This document shows, piece after piece, positions 35,006 to 43,793 of a stretch of DNA of 64,000 bases. The stretch is from Desulfocurvibacter africanus subsp. africanus DSM 2603 (GTDB lineage: Bacteria > Desulfobacterota > Desulfovibrionia > Desulfovibrionales > Desulfovibrionaceae), in contig NZ_KE383873.1 of NCBI RefSeq assembly GCF_000422545.1, positions 62,001 through 126,000 on the forward strand, given 5' to 3'. Within the stretch, counting starts at the first letter, position 1; every line of letters starts with the position of its first letter. Below the pieces are notes generated by a model. It saw only the letters and a program-made list of their open reading frames with translations, searched no databases and was not told the origin of the DNA. The position numbers and the translations under genes are program-made.

Positions 35006-36067
35006 ATGGCCGGCATCTATATTGGCTCCACAGCCGGATACTCAGGCAAGAACATGGTAGTCATGGGTCTTGGCCTGAAGCTGCAGAAAGAAGGCTACAA
35101 CGTGGGCTACATGAAGCCCGTGGGGGCCATGCCGATCACCGTGGGTGACCGGTCCGGGGACGAGGACGCCCGCTTCGTCCAGGATGTGCTCGGTCTGGAT
35201 GACGATCCCGCCGCAGTCACGCCGGTGCTCGTGACCCAGGATTTCAAGATCCGAGCTTTTGGCGGCCACTGCGAAGATCTCATGACGCCCATCGAGGAAA
35301 ACTACAAACGACTTTCCCAGGGGCGCGACGCCATGCTCATCGCAGGTTCGGGCTCCATGTACTCGGGCAAGTACTGTGGCGTGGACGGCGTGTCCGTGGT
35401 CAAGCGCCTGGGAGCGAAGGCGATGGTCATCGACCGCTTCCATAAGGAGCTCAACTACGACTATCTGGCCGTGCTCCGAGAGGAGCTTGGCGAAGCCATG
35501 ATAGGCGCTGTGCTCAACGACATCCCGCCCACGTTCATGGACGAGGTGCAGTCCATGATCAAACCTTTCCTGGAGCGCAAGGGCGTCAAGGTCCTGGGCG
35601 TCATCCCCAAGGATCCGCTCATGGGCGCCATAAAGGTCGGCGATCTGGCCCAGCGACTCGGGGGCAAGGTCATCTCCGCAGCTTCCAAGGCCGAGCGCGT
35701 GGTGGAGAATTTCCTCATCGGCACCATGCAGGTCGAAAACTTCATGACCCACTTCCGCAAGAACAAGAACTCGGCGATCATCGTGGGCGGCGACCGTTCC
35801 GACGTGCAGCTCGTGGCCCTGGAGGGCGATTGCCCTTGCCTCGTGCTCACGGGCAATCTTTATCCCAACGACATCATCCTGACCCGTTCCGAGGTTCTGG
35901 AGATCCCCATAATCATGGTCCGCGAGGATACCTACACCGTGGCCAAACGTATGGAAACGATCCTCTCCAGGCACAAGCTGCGCGACGTGATCAAGATCCG
36001 CCAAGGCGCGCAACTCGTATCCAGCTCCATCGATTTCGAGTACCTGAAGCAGGTGGCTGGGTTGTAA
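35006..36067 (+). CDS. BioD-like AAA_26/DRTGG-domain protein
   Basis: A 353-residue protein. The N-terminal part is a dethiobiotin-synthetase-like P-loop domain: YIGSTAGYSGKNMVVMGLGLKLQ (residues about 4-27). The C-terminal part is a DRTGG domain, recognisable near residues 215-330 (MTHFRKNKNSAIIVGGDRSDVQLVAL then ILTRSEVLEIPIIMV). This combination forms the N-terminal half of long phosphate acetyltransferases (Pta) and also occurs alone as a presumed regulator of acetyl metabolism. No PTA catalytic domain follows. The ATG at 35006 has GAGGAGG upstream. Confidence 0.82.
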   Translation: MAGIYIGSTAGYSGKNMVVMGLGLKLQKEGYNVGYMKPVGAMPITVGDRSGDEDARFVQDVLGLDDDPAAVTPVLVTQDFKIRAFGGHCEDLMTPIEENYKRLSQGRDAMLIAGSGSMYSGKYCGVDGVSVVKRLGAKAMVIDRFHKELNYDYLAVLREELGEAMIGAVLNDIPPTFMDEVQSMIKPFLERKGVKVLGVIPKDPLMGAIKVGDLAQRLGGKVISAASKAERVVENFLIGTMQVENFMTHFRKNKNSAIIVGGDRSDVQLVALEGDCPCLVLTGNLYPNDIILTRSEVLEIPIIMVREDTYTVAKRMETILSRHKLRDVIKIRQGAQLVSSSIDFEYLKQVAGL

Positions 36068-36213
36068 TCAGGAAGGCGCCGGCCCAGGCCTCAAGGTATT
36101 TCATATCCCATGGCCAAGAGCTGGGGACGCGCCGTGTCATGAGGCAAGAGAGGTCTGCTGATGAGCTGCGTAGATCCTGGCTAGGCTTGTCTTGAATAAC
36201 CCTTGTGGTGAGA

Positions 36214-36234
36214 CGGGAGGGCAAGCCCCTCCCG
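36214..36234. terminator. Hairpin between convergent genes
   Basis: A perfect 8-bp stem CGGGAGGG / CCCTCCCG with a 5-nt loop (CAAGC) sits between the DRTGG gene and rnhA. No strong U tract is present on either strand, so it is a weak or bidirectional terminator. Confidence 0.5.
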
Positions 36235-36252
36235 CTTATCGTGCAAGCGGCC

Positions 36253-36726
36253 TTAGCCGGGATATCCCGTGTCCACCGGCAAGCCGGTCTTCTGGGCTGC
36301 GGACCTGGCCAGTTGGTCGCAGCGCTCGTTCTCGCGGTGTCCGCTATGGCCCCGGACCCAATGAAAACGCACTTGGTGCGTGGCCAGCAGGGGCAGCAAC
36401 CGCTGCCAGAGATCCTGATTCTTGACCGGCTTCTTCTCGGAGTTTTTCCAGCCGTTGCGCTGCCAGGAGTCGATCCAGCGCTTCTCGATGGCGTTGCGCA
36501 CGTATTGTGAATCAGTCCACAGATCCACGCGGCAGGGGTGTTTGAGGGCCGTGAGGGCCTCGATGACCGCGAGCAGTTCCATGCGGTTGTTGGTGGTCAG
36601 CTTGTAGCCCCCGAAAAGCTCCTTGCTGTGCTCGCCCTCGGTCAGGATGGCGCACCAGCCGCCGGGGCCGGGGTTGCCCAGACAGGAGCCATCGGTAAAG
36701 ATCGTGACGCTGTTATCCATGGCCAT
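36253..36726 (-). CDS. rnhA: Ribonuclease HI
   Basis: A 157-residue RNase HI, which cuts the RNA strand of RNA:DNA hybrids. The catalytic Asp-Glu-Asp-Asp set is seen in [34 protein letters not shown] and [19 protein letters not shown]. The length is typical of bacterial RnhA. The upstream gene overlaps its start by 14 nt. Confidence 0.95.
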   Translation of the reverse strand: MAMDNSVTIFTDGSCLGNPGPGGWCAILTEGEHSKELFGGYKLTTNNRMELLAVIEALTALKHPCRVDLWTDSQYVRNAIEKRWIDSWQRNGWKNSEKKPVKNQDLWQRLLPLLATHQVRFHWVRGHSGHRENERCDQLARSAAQKTGLPVDTGYPG

Positions 36727-37216
36727 TGACCGCCTCCAATCGTTCCAGTATCAGCGCCAGGGCGCTTTTGAGACCCTCGGGCCAGCCGGGGCCGTTCCAG
36801 TATTGCTCGAAGTGCGCTTCGCGCAGGTAGCGCAGAAATTCCTGGCCCAAGGCATTGGCCACCAGGCCGGGAACCTCCAGGACCACCAAGCGTGTTTCGG
36901 GATTGAGGCCGATGTAGAGCGTGCGGGGATCCTGCTCAGGCACCTTGAGCACATCGGCCACCACCTGCAGCCGGAACTTCAGCCCGTAGCGTTCCTCCAG
37001 AATCCTGGCGAAGGAACGCACGCTTTCCAAATCCTCTCCGCCCAGGGTTCCCGTGGCGTCGGAAATGGCTTGGTTGGACTTGATGCGCTCGATGGCCCGC
37101 TCGTTGTTCTGCCAAAAGGCCCAGGCCACGAACAGGAATACCAGGGCCAGACCCAGCAGGCGGACGAGGGACGTGCCGGCGGAGCGGCCACTTCGCTTGG
37201 GCAGCAAGATGCTCAT
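36713..37216 (-). CDS. Single-pass membrane protein of unknown function (167 aa)
   Basis: A protein with an N-terminal transmembrane segment (about residues 17-37, [19 protein letters not shown]) and a soluble domain thereafter: [55 protein letters not shown]. The strand-rich pattern and the position of ERYG and GLNP recall TPM-type domains, but the signature is not strong enough to assign. It lies directly upstream of rnhA and overlaps it, so the two are co-translated. Confidence 0.65.
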   Translation of the reverse strand: MSILLPKRSGRSAGTSLVRLLGLALVFLFVAWAFWQNNERAIERIKSNQAISDATGTLGGEDLESVRSFARILEERYGLKFRLQVVADVLKVPEQDPRTLYIGLNPETRLVVLEVPGLVANALGQEFLRYLREAHFEQYWNGPGWPEGLKSALALILERLEAVNGHG

Positions 37217-37357
37217 GACTGTTCCCTAGGGAGCGTTTGATGGCTATTGAACTGCGGGGGGACATACGCTGTTTCGCCGACCCTTGGCAAGTTTCCGCGC
37301 CGGCCGTGGCGGCGCGCGCGTGGTGATAATCAAGCCGAAGTAGGGAGTAATAAGTGC

Positions 37358-37963
37358 ATGGACGAGAAAAAGGGTATTTCCAAGGCCGCGGCAGGGATCA
37401 TAGCCGTACTGGCGTTTGCCGCCGGTCTCTTCGTGGGTGTCGTGGTCAGCAACGAAACGCGTCAGGAGCTCGTGTCGCCATCGCCCGTGGCTGGGCCGTC
37501 TGTTCCTGCAGGGCCGCAGGTTCCGGCGGACATGGCCGATCACATCGCTCATCTGGAGGCGGAGGCCGCCAAACAGCCGGGTGACGCTGACACCTGGATC
37601 AAGCTGGGCAACGCGTATTTCGACACGAACCAGGCCGAGAAAGCCATCCGAGCCTATGAGCGGGCCTTGGAGATCGCGCCTGGAAATGCCGACGTTTTGA
37701 CGGACCTGGGCGTCATGTACCGTGCCGCCGGCCAGCCGGCCAAGGCCGTGGAGCAGTTCGATAAGGCCATTGCGGTCAATCCCGCGCATCAGATCGCCCG
37801 GCTGAACAAGGGCGTCGTGCTGCTGCATGATTTGAAGCAGCGTGAGAAGGCCGTGCAGACCTGGGAAGACCTGCTCGCGTTGAATCCCGGAGCCGTGGCG
37901 CCGGGCGGCAAGCCCGTGGCCGAGCTTGTCCGCGAGCTGAAGGCCGGCGCGCCCGGCAATTAG
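37358..37963 (+). CDS. Membrane-anchored TPR protein
   Basis: A 201-residue protein with an N-terminal membrane anchor (residues about 9-32, AAAGIIAVLAFAAGLFVGVVV), a Pro-rich linker (SPSPVAGPSVPAGPQVPA) and three tetratricopeptide repeats (about residues 75-180, e.g. AEKAIRAYERALEIAPGNADVLTDLGVMYRAAGQPAKAVEQFDKAIAVNP). TPR domains bind peptides or proteins. The ATG at 37358 follows AGGGAG at a long but acceptable distance. A partner is unknown. Confidence 0.85.
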   Translation: MDEKKGISKAAAGIIAVLAFAAGLFVGVVVSNETRQELVSPSPVAGPSVPAGPQVPADMADHIAHLEAEAAKQPGDADTWIKLGNAYFDTNQAEKAIRAYERALEIAPGNADVLTDLGVMYRAAGQPAKAVEQFDKAIAVNPAHQIARLNKGVVLLHDLKQREKAVQTWEDLLALNPGAVAPGGKPVAELVRELKAGAPGN

Positions 37964-37978
37964 AGCTATTCAAGTAAT

Positions 37979-38004
37979 GGGAGAGGGGGCCGCCTCTCTC
38001 CCAT
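37979..38004 (+). terminator. Hairpin after the TPR gene
   Basis: GGGAGAG pairs with CTCTCCC around a G/C-rich loop, immediately behind the stop codon. ATATATTC follows, so the U tract is weak. Confidence 0.5.
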
Positions 38005-38200
38005 ATATTCACCCCGCCTGCGAGCGCGGCCCGAACCCTGCGGACACCTACGCCGCCCAGCACCCGCCGCGCCTTTCCGCCCTTGCTGATATAATCCCCC
38101 ATTTGTTCTCATTCCATGCCTTGCGTGCCGCTCCTATGCTGAAGCATCGTGGCCTGCGTCCATTTTTGGCAGGCCACGGGCACAACCCCGGAGGTGGAGC

Positions 38201-38782
38201 ATGATCAAGCAAGGGAGCTTCGCAAACATTCGCAACAGCGCAGCCGCATTCCTGCTCATTTGCTGCATTACACTCATGCCGTTCGGACAGGCGCTCGCCG
38301 CAACGGCCAAGGAGATCGACACGGGCGTGGAAGTCGCCCTGGAGCGCTTCGCCAAGGAGGTCAATGGAGGCAAGGAGTTCCTGGACAGCGCCAAAGGGGT
38401 GCTGGTCTTTCCGGATGTCTACAAGGGCGGTCTTGGCATCGGCGGCCAGTACGGCGAGGGAGCCCTGCTGATGGGCGGCAAGACCATGGACTACTACAAT
38501 ACCGTTTCCGCCTCCTTCGGTTTCCAGGCGGGCGGCCAGGTCTACACGCTCATCTTCGCCTTCATGCAGCAGGAGGCGCTGGAAAAGTTCCGCCAGAGCA
38601 AGGGCTGGGAAGTCGGCGTCGACGCCTCGGTGGCCCTGATTAAGGTCGGTGCGGGCAAGCCGCTCAACACCATGAACATCAAGGACCCCATCGTGGCTTT
38701 CGTTCTGGGGCAGAAGGGACTCATGTTCGACCTGTCGCTGCAAGGCACTAAAATCACCAAGCTGGACAAGACCAAGAAGTAG
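38201..38782 (+). CDS. SYLF (YSC84-type) lipid-binding domain protein, exported
   Basis: A 193-residue protein with a signal peptide (hydrophobic to about residue 33, ending ALAA). The mature part is the SYLF/YSC84 domain: FLDSAKGVLVFPDVYKGGLGIGGQYGEGALLMGGKTMDYYNTVSASFGFQAGGQVYTLIF. SYLF proteins bind phosphoinositides or membranes. The role in bacteria is unclear. AGGTGG-like bases precede the ATG. It stands alone behind its own terminator. Confidence 0.85.
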   Translation: MIKQGSFANIRNSAAAFLLICCITLMPFGQALAATAKEIDTGVEVALERFAKEVNGGKEFLDSAKGVLVFPDVYKGGLGIGGQYGEGALLMGGKTMDYYNTVSASFGFQAGGQVYTLIFAFMQQEALEKFRQSKGWEVGVDASVALIKVGAGKPLNTMNIKDPIVAFVLGQKGLMFDLSLQGTKITKLDKTKK

Positions 38783-38801
38783 GCTCTAGCTTCTTTCACT
38801 A

Positions 38802-38829
38802 CGGGCGCAAGGCAAGCCTTGCGCCCGTT
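38802..38829 (+). terminator. Intrinsic terminator of the SYLF gene
   Basis: A perfect 12-bp stem CGGGCGCAAGGC / GCCTTGCGCCCG with a two-base loop, followed by TT. It separates the SYLF gene from the convergent terC gene and may be bidirectional. Confidence 0.75.
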
Positions 38830-38856
38830 CAACCTTCAGCTTAGCCCAGCCGCTGT

Positions 38857-39579
38857 TCAGGCTTTGCCTATCCTGCGCATGCGCAAATTCATGAATTCCA
38901 CGAACAGCGAAAAGAACATGGCGAAGTAGATGTAGCCGCGATCGATATGTCGGCCCAGGCCCTCGGCCACCAGGAACACGCCCACCAAGAGCAGGAAGCT
39001 GAAGGCCAGCATCTGCACCGTGGGATGCTTGTTAACGAAGTTGCTCACCGGACCGGAGAAGATCAGCATGATTACAACGGAGATGACCACGGCCGCTATC
39101 ATGATCTCGATGTGCCTGGACATGCCCACGGCGGTGATGACGGAGTCCAGGGAAAAGATCACGTCCAGGGCGACGATCTGAGCGATGGCGCTGCCCATGG
39201 ACGCGGCGGCCTTTTCGGCTGCTGCGTGCTCGGTGGGGTTGCCCGTGGTCTTCTCGTGAATTTCCAGCGTGGCCTTGGCCAGCAGGAACAGCCCGCCCAG
39301 GAGCAGCACCAGGTCCTTGCCGGTGACGGTGTGTTCGAGCACCGGCAATTGGAATAGTGGAGCAGTCAGGCGCATTACCCAAGTTATGCCCAGCAGAAGC
39401 AAAATGCGCGTGAACATCGCCAGTCCAATGCCCCATTTGCGTGCGCGATCCCTGTGTCGTGGATCCATGCGGCCCGTAATGACCACGATGAACACGATGT
39501 TGTCGATGCCGAGCACGATCTCAAGGCTCGTGAGCGTAAGCAGGGCCAGCAGGGCTTCGAAGGTCATCAGTTCGGGCAT
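38857..39579 (-). CDS. TerC-family integral membrane protein
   Basis: A 240-residue protein with about seven transmembrane helices. The family motif LEIVLGIDNIVFIVVITGRM is near residue 18, and a second Asp-rich stretch VALDVIFSLDSVITAVGM near residue 136. TerC-type proteins are linked to Mn or other metal efflux at the inner membrane. The length and helix pattern fit the short TerC group. Confidence 0.9.
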   Translation of the reverse strand: MPELMTFEALLALLTLTSLEIVLGIDNIVFIVVITGRMDPRHRDRARKWGIGLAMFTRILLLLGITWVMRLTAPLFQLPVLEHTVTGKDLVLLLGGLFLLAKATLEIHEKTTGNPTEHAAAEKAAASMGSAIAQIVALDVIFSLDSVITAVGMSRHIEIMIAAVVISVVIMLIFSGPVSNFVNKHPTVQMLAFSFLLLVGVFLVAEGLGRHIDRGYIYFAMFFSLFVEFMNLRMRRIGKA

Positions 39580-39804
39580 GCTTCCAGTCCTATTTCAAGT
39601 GCTGTGATGCGGCGTTGCCGCGGGAGTATATGCGTAAGTAAGCTTCCAGCGCAACCAAGTGGTGGCGGTGGCGCGCGACAAGGCTCTGCGATGGTTCATT
39701 GCGGGGGAGGCCGGCCTAAAAGAGTGCAGGCTTTCAAATGGCTTGAGCTTCTGCCATACTTATCGGCGAATCTCGGACGGTTTCATCCTGCAAGGAGACG
39801 TTTC

Positions 39805-40476
39805 ATGACTCATTACCGCCTGCTTCTGCCTGCGCTGATTGTTGTCACGGCCCTGGCACTGATGTCCTCCGTTTCGCTCGCGGACGCCCAGAGCGCCGAC
39901 ACCGGCCTGGAGCGTTCGGTCATCGAGTTGTGGAACACGTGCACTGTTCCCCGCCCGCCTGAGCTGAAGCCAGTGGAACTGGATCCCAAGACCACGGCCT
40001 ATCTCGTTCTGGACATCGAGGAGCTGACCTGCAACGAGTCGAGTCGCCCGCGCTGCCTCAAGGCCGTACCGGGCATAGCGGCCTTTCTTGCAAAGGCGCG
40101 CGCCGCGAAGATGCCCGTGGTCTATTCCCTCACCCGGCGAGGCACGCCCGAGACCATCCTGTCGCCCGTGAAACCCAGACCGGACGAGCCCGTTGTGCAG
40201 GCCAGCGTGGACAAGTTCGTGGGCACGGACCTGGAGAAAATATTGCGCGAGAAAGGCGTAAAGACCGTGGTCGTCACGGGCACGGCGGCGAATGGCGCTG
40301 TGCTGCACACGGCCGTGGGCGCGGCCATTCGCGGCTTCGACGTGATCGTGCCCGTGGACGGCATGCCAGGGACCACGCTCTACGAGGAACAGTATACGGC
40401 CTACCACATCGTTGCCGCGCCGGGCGTCAGGGACAGATCCCTGCTGACGCGTTTCGGACTGATGACTATCAAGTAG
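39805..40476 (+). CDS. Exported isochorismatase-fold protein lacking the catalytic Cys
   Basis: A 223-residue protein with a signal peptide (to about residue 27). The isochorismatase-like hydrolase fold is recognised from AYLVLDIEELTCN (catalytic Asp70), VQASVDKFVGTDLEKIL (Lys137) and VVVTGTAANGAVLHTAVGAAIRGFDVIVPVDGM. The last motif is normally GxxTxxCV; here the Cys position is Ala165. Thus the Asp and Lys are kept but the nucleophile is lost, as in some isochorismate-type enzymes that do not use a covalent step. AAGGAG precedes the ATG. Confidence 0.82.
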   Translation: MTHYRLLLPALIVVTALALMSSVSLADAQSADTGLERSVIELWNTCTVPRPPELKPVELDPKTTAYLVLDIEELTCNESSRPRCLKAVPGIAAFLAKARAAKMPVVYSLTRRGTPETILSPVKPRPDEPVVQASVDKFVGTDLEKILREKGVKTVVVTGTAANGAVLHTAVGAAIRGFDVIVPVDGMPGTTLYEEQYTAYHIVAAPGVRDRSLLTRFGLMTIK

Positions 40477-40540
40477 CCTGCCAAGCGACGTTAGGCCGAA
40501 TTGGCTGGGGCTCAGTAGATCCGTGATCCTTGCATGCAAA

Positions 40541-40578
40541 GCGGGCAGCTTGGTTGAACAAGCTGCCCGCGTGATTTT
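40541..40578 (+). terminator. Intrinsic terminator after the isochorismatase-like gene
   Basis: A perfect 12-bp stem GCGGGCAGCTTG / CAAGCTGCCCGC with a 6-nt loop, followed by GTGATTTTT. It lies 65 bases after the stop and before the convergent phosphohexomutase gene. Confidence 0.85.
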
Positions 40579-40677
40579 TCGGATCTTTTCGGATTATTCC
40601 CGGGCATGAGGCGGCTGACGGGCATGGCGCCCGGCGGCATGTGCGTGCAGATGCTTGCCGCGTTTGCGGTTGTCCGA

Positions 40678-42072
40678 TCAGGCTTCAGAGGTGACGGGTT
40701 TTACCGATTCCAGGGCCTCCTGAATCCAGGCCTGGATCTGGTCTTCCACCTCTTGCCTGAGTGCGGCCAGACGCTCGGCGCTCTCGGCCTCGAAGCGCAG
40801 GACGAGCACTGCTTGGGTGTTGGAAGCGCGCACGAGCCCCCAGCCGTCGGGGAAGAGAATGCGCGCGCCGTCCACGTCGATGATCTCGCGCGTGCGCCTG
40901 AAATGCTCCTGGGCCTTGGCGACGATGGCGAACTTGATTTCCTCGGGGCAGTCCACGCGGATTTCCGGCGTACTGTAGGTGCGCGGCCAGTGCGCGAGCC
41001 TCTCCGAAAGCGGCGCGCCGCCTTCGGAAAGAATCTCCACGAGACGCAGCGCCGCATAGGTGGCGTCGTCATAGCCATGGTAGCGGTCGGCGAAGAACAT
41101 GTGCCCGCTCATTTCGCCTGCCAGGCGCGCGCCGGTTTCCTTCATCTTGGCCTTGATGAGCGAATGGCCGGTCTTCCACATGAGCGGAACGCCGCCAAGA
41201 TCCTCGATTTCGCGATACATGAGGTGCGAGCATTTGACCTCGCCGATGACCGTGGAACCGGGGTAGTCGCGCAGCATGTGGCGGGCGTAGATTGCCAGGA
41301 GCTGGTCCCCGAACATGAGCCGGCCTTTTTCGTCCACCACGCCGATGCGGTCGTCGTCGCCGTCCAGCCCGATGCCGCAGGCCGCGCCTGTTTCGAGGAC
41401 CTTGGCCTGCAGAGCATGCATGTATTTTTCCACAACCGGATCGGGATGGTGGTTAGGAAAGTTCCCGTCCGGTTCGCAGTACAGCTCGATCACCTCGCAA
41501 CCGACCCGGCGCAGCAGTTCGGCGGTTATGAGTCCGCCCGTGCCGTTGCCGCCATCCACCACGACCTTTACGGGCCGCTGCACGCGGGCCTGAGAGGCCA
41601 GTGCATCGAGGTAGGTTGGCACAATGCCCCGGGGGGTTATTGTGCCCGAACCCTGGACGAAAACGCCGGAGGCCATGGTTTCGTAGATCGCCTGCACCTG
41701 CTCGGTATGGGCGGTTGTCTCGCCGGCCCAGACCTTGAAGCCGTTGAATTCCGGCGGATTGTGGCTGGCCGTGACCATGACTCCGGCCTGGTAGCCCAGG
41801 GTCTTGGCCGCGAAGTAGAAGGCCGGGGTAGGCACGAGATCCAGCAGAAGCACGTCTAGGCCGCAGGAGGCAAGACCCTTGGCCAGGCGCTCCTGGTAGC
41901 CGGGAGAGGAGTGGCGGCAATCGTGGCCTACAACTGCCTTGGTCCAGCCATGGCTGTGAAACCAGGTGCCGCAGGCCCGGCCCAAGGTCTCGACCCAGTC
42001 GAGGTCGAAATCCCTGTCCACGATGCCTCGGATGTCATAAGCGCGAAAGACTTCCTTGTTGATCGGCTTCAT
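40678..42072 (-). CDS. Phosphomannomutase/phosphoglucomutase
   Basis: A 464-residue alpha-D-phosphohexomutase, converting mannose- or glucose-6-phosphate to the 1-phosphate for sugar-nucleotide synthesis. FRAYDIRG begins the protein. The phosphoserine loop is VMVTASHNPPEFNG (near residue 102), the metal-binding loop is GIGLDGDDDRIG (near 250), and the sugar-binding loop is GEMSGHMFF (near 332). RASNTQAVLVLRFE is the phosphate-binding segment. The two-substrate AlgC type is a reasonable reading. A sugar epimerase gene is divergently encoded next to it. Confidence 0.92.
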   Translation of the reverse strand: MKPINKEVFRAYDIRGIVDRDFDLDWVETLGRACGTWFHSHGWTKAVVGHDCRHSSPGYQERLAKGLASCGLDVLLLDLVPTPAFYFAAKTLGYQAGVMVTASHNPPEFNGFKVWAGETTAHTEQVQAIYETMASGVFVQGSGTITPRGIVPTYLDALASQARVQRPVKVVVDGGNGTGGLITAELLRRVGCEVIELYCEPDGNFPNHHPDPVVEKYMHALQAKVLETGAACGIGLDGDDDRIGVVDEKGRLMFGDQLLAIYARHMLRDYPGSTVIGEVKCSHLMYREIEDLGGVPLMWKTGHSLIKAKMKETGARLAGEMSGHMFFADRYHGYDDATYAALRLVEILSEGGAPLSERLAHWPRTYSTPEIRVDCPEEIKFAIVAKAQEHFRRTREIIDVDGARILFPDGWGLVRASNTQAVLVLRFEAESAERLAALRQEVEDQIQAWIQEALESVKPVTSEA

Positions 42073-42504
42073 TCCTTCTCCTGCTCAAGTATTTTGATCG
42101 CGGGCTTGCGCCGCGTTCGGTTCCGCCGGGACTGCTGCCGGGACGGAAAAGGATGGCCCTGACCGTTTGCGCGCGGGCAGGGCATGCGTCACCCACCGCC
42201 AAATGATATCTGATCCTCGGCCAGGCCGTAAATGGTTTAGAAGCGGAAGAAATCCACCGCCCCGGCCAAGTTGTCGATGCAGTCCGTTCCGCGTCCGCGC
42301 ATTTTCCCAAGGATAGGCGGGTTTTGATTCGCGTCCTCGGCTTGAGCATTGCCTCGACCTCCTGTAGGAATTCGGGCTGGCAGCTTGGTGAAAGTCCGTG
42401 TGAATGGCCCGCCACGGGTGAGCATTCGGTGTGACATAGCCTTCCGCCGGCCGCGACGGAATCGCCTGCGGCAGTCCAGCAACTCGACCATCCAGAGGAA
42501 TGCC
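42073..42504. other. Divergent intergenic region, phosphohexomutase/epimerase
   Basis: No gene supported in 430 bases. Both promoters should lie here. Upstream extensions of either reading frame lack family similarity. Confidence 0.5.
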
Positions 42505-43512
42505 ATGACCGTGCTTGTAACTGGCGCCGCCGGTTTCATCGGCTCTCATGTTTGTGAAAAGCTCCTGGCCCAGGGACACGAGGTTGTCGGCCTGGACAAC
42601 CTGACGCCCTATTACTCGGTGCAGCTCAAGAAGGATCGTCTTGCCAAGCTCCTGCCTCTCAAGGGCTTCACCTTCCTGCCCCTGGATATCAAGGAGCGCG
42701 AGGCCACGGCCCGGCTGTTCGCCGAGCAGCGCTTCGATTACGCCATCAATCTGGCCGCGCAGCCCGGGGTTCGCTACAGCATTGAGCATCCTGAATCGTA
42801 TGTGGATTCCAACCTCGTGGGTTTCGGCAATATCCTTGAAGGCTGCCGTCACTCGGGCGTCAAGCATCTGGTCTATGCCTCATCCAGCTCCGTATACGGC
42901 TTGAACACGCGCATGCCCTTCAGCGTGCATGACAACGTGGACCATCCCATAAGCCTATACGCCGCCACCAAAAAGGCCAACGAGCTGATGGCCCACTGCT
43001 ACAGCCATCTCTACCGGTTGCCGACCACGGGCCTGCGTTTCTTCACCGTATATGGTCCATGGGGCAGGCCTGACATGTCGCATTTCCTGTTCGTTAAGGC
43101 CATTTTCGAAGGCAAGCCCATCCAGGTCTTCAATCATGGCAAAATGCGCCGCGATTTTACTTACATAGACGACATCGTCGAGGGTGTGGTCAGGGTCATG
43201 GATGCGATTCCCGAGCCAAATCTCGCGTGGGATGGCCAGCGCCCCGATCCCGGCACAAGCCCTGCGCCGTATCGCATCTTTAATATCGGAAACAACAACA
43301 GCATTGAGCTGGAAGAGTATATCACGGCCATGGAAGAGGCCATCGGCAAGCCGGCTCTGCGCAATTACGTGGACATGCAGCCAGGCGATGTGCAGGCAAC
43401 CTATGCAGATGTGGATGACCTGGCCAAAGCCGTTGGCTTCCGCCCCACTACGGATATCAGAACCGGCATCGCCAAGTTCGTGGAGTGGTACAGAAGATAT
43501 TACAACGTATAG
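42505..43512 (+). CDS. NAD-dependent sugar epimerase (UDP-glucuronate 4-epimerase-like)
   Basis: A 335-residue short-chain dehydrogenase-like epimerase. The NAD-binding motif MTVLVTGAAGFIGSHVCEKLL starts the protein, and the catalytic SSSSVYG (Ser/Thr) and YAATKKANE (Tyr-x3-Lys) triads are visible near residues 128 and 152. VYGPWGRPDM and the IAEGVVRVMD-type region correspond to the UDP-glucuronate epimerase/CapI subgroup. It would supply a sugar nucleotide for surface polysaccharide. GAGGAA precedes the ATG. Confidence 0.88.
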   Translation: MTVLVTGAAGFIGSHVCEKLLAQGHEVVGLDNLTPYYSVQLKKDRLAKLLPLKGFTFLPLDIKEREATARLFAEQRFDYAINLAAQPGVRYSIEHPESYVDSNLVGFGNILEGCRHSGVKHLVYASSSSVYGLNTRMPFSVHDNVDHPISLYAATKKANELMAHCYSHLYRLPTTGLRFFTVYGPWGRPDMSHFLFVKAIFEGKPIQVFNHGKMRRDFTYIDDIVEGVVRVMDAIPEPNLAWDGQRPDPGTSPAPYRIFNIGNNNSIELEEYITAMEEAIGKPALRNYVDMQPGDVQATYADVDDLAKAVGFRPTTDIRTGIAKFVEWYRRYYNV

Positions 43513-43557
43513 AGTAGAGGTAGATAAACAGAGGCTTGTCTCTCAGGCCATTCAGTT

Positions 43558-43686
43558 TAGAGCATTTTGCTTTTGAAAATGCTCTGCGAGCCATGCGTCG
43601 GCATGGCTTGCCGCTAGCTTCGGCGTAGGCGCAATTCACTTGCGCCGTCAACGCCGGAGCGGGCGTCTTAAAAGCAATCTGCTCTA
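43558..43686. repeat. MITE-like dispersed element, copy 3
   Basis: A 129-bp copy of the element at 16831-16957 and 32653-32780. It has the same ends (TAGAGCATTTTGC and GCAATCTGCTCTA), TA on both sides and the same four hairpins, with one G:T pair in stem 2 (GCGAGCCATGC / GCATGGCTTGC). It sits between the epimerase and the convergent carboxypeptidase gene. Confidence 0.85.
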
Positions 43687-43793
43687 GAAGTCCGATAGCG
43701 ATTGCATGACTCGCGAGGGGCTCGCCTTATCCGGAAGTCCCAGGCGAGAGGGCCGGGAGGGTAAAAGCTCCTCGGCACCCGCGCAAACGTCCT

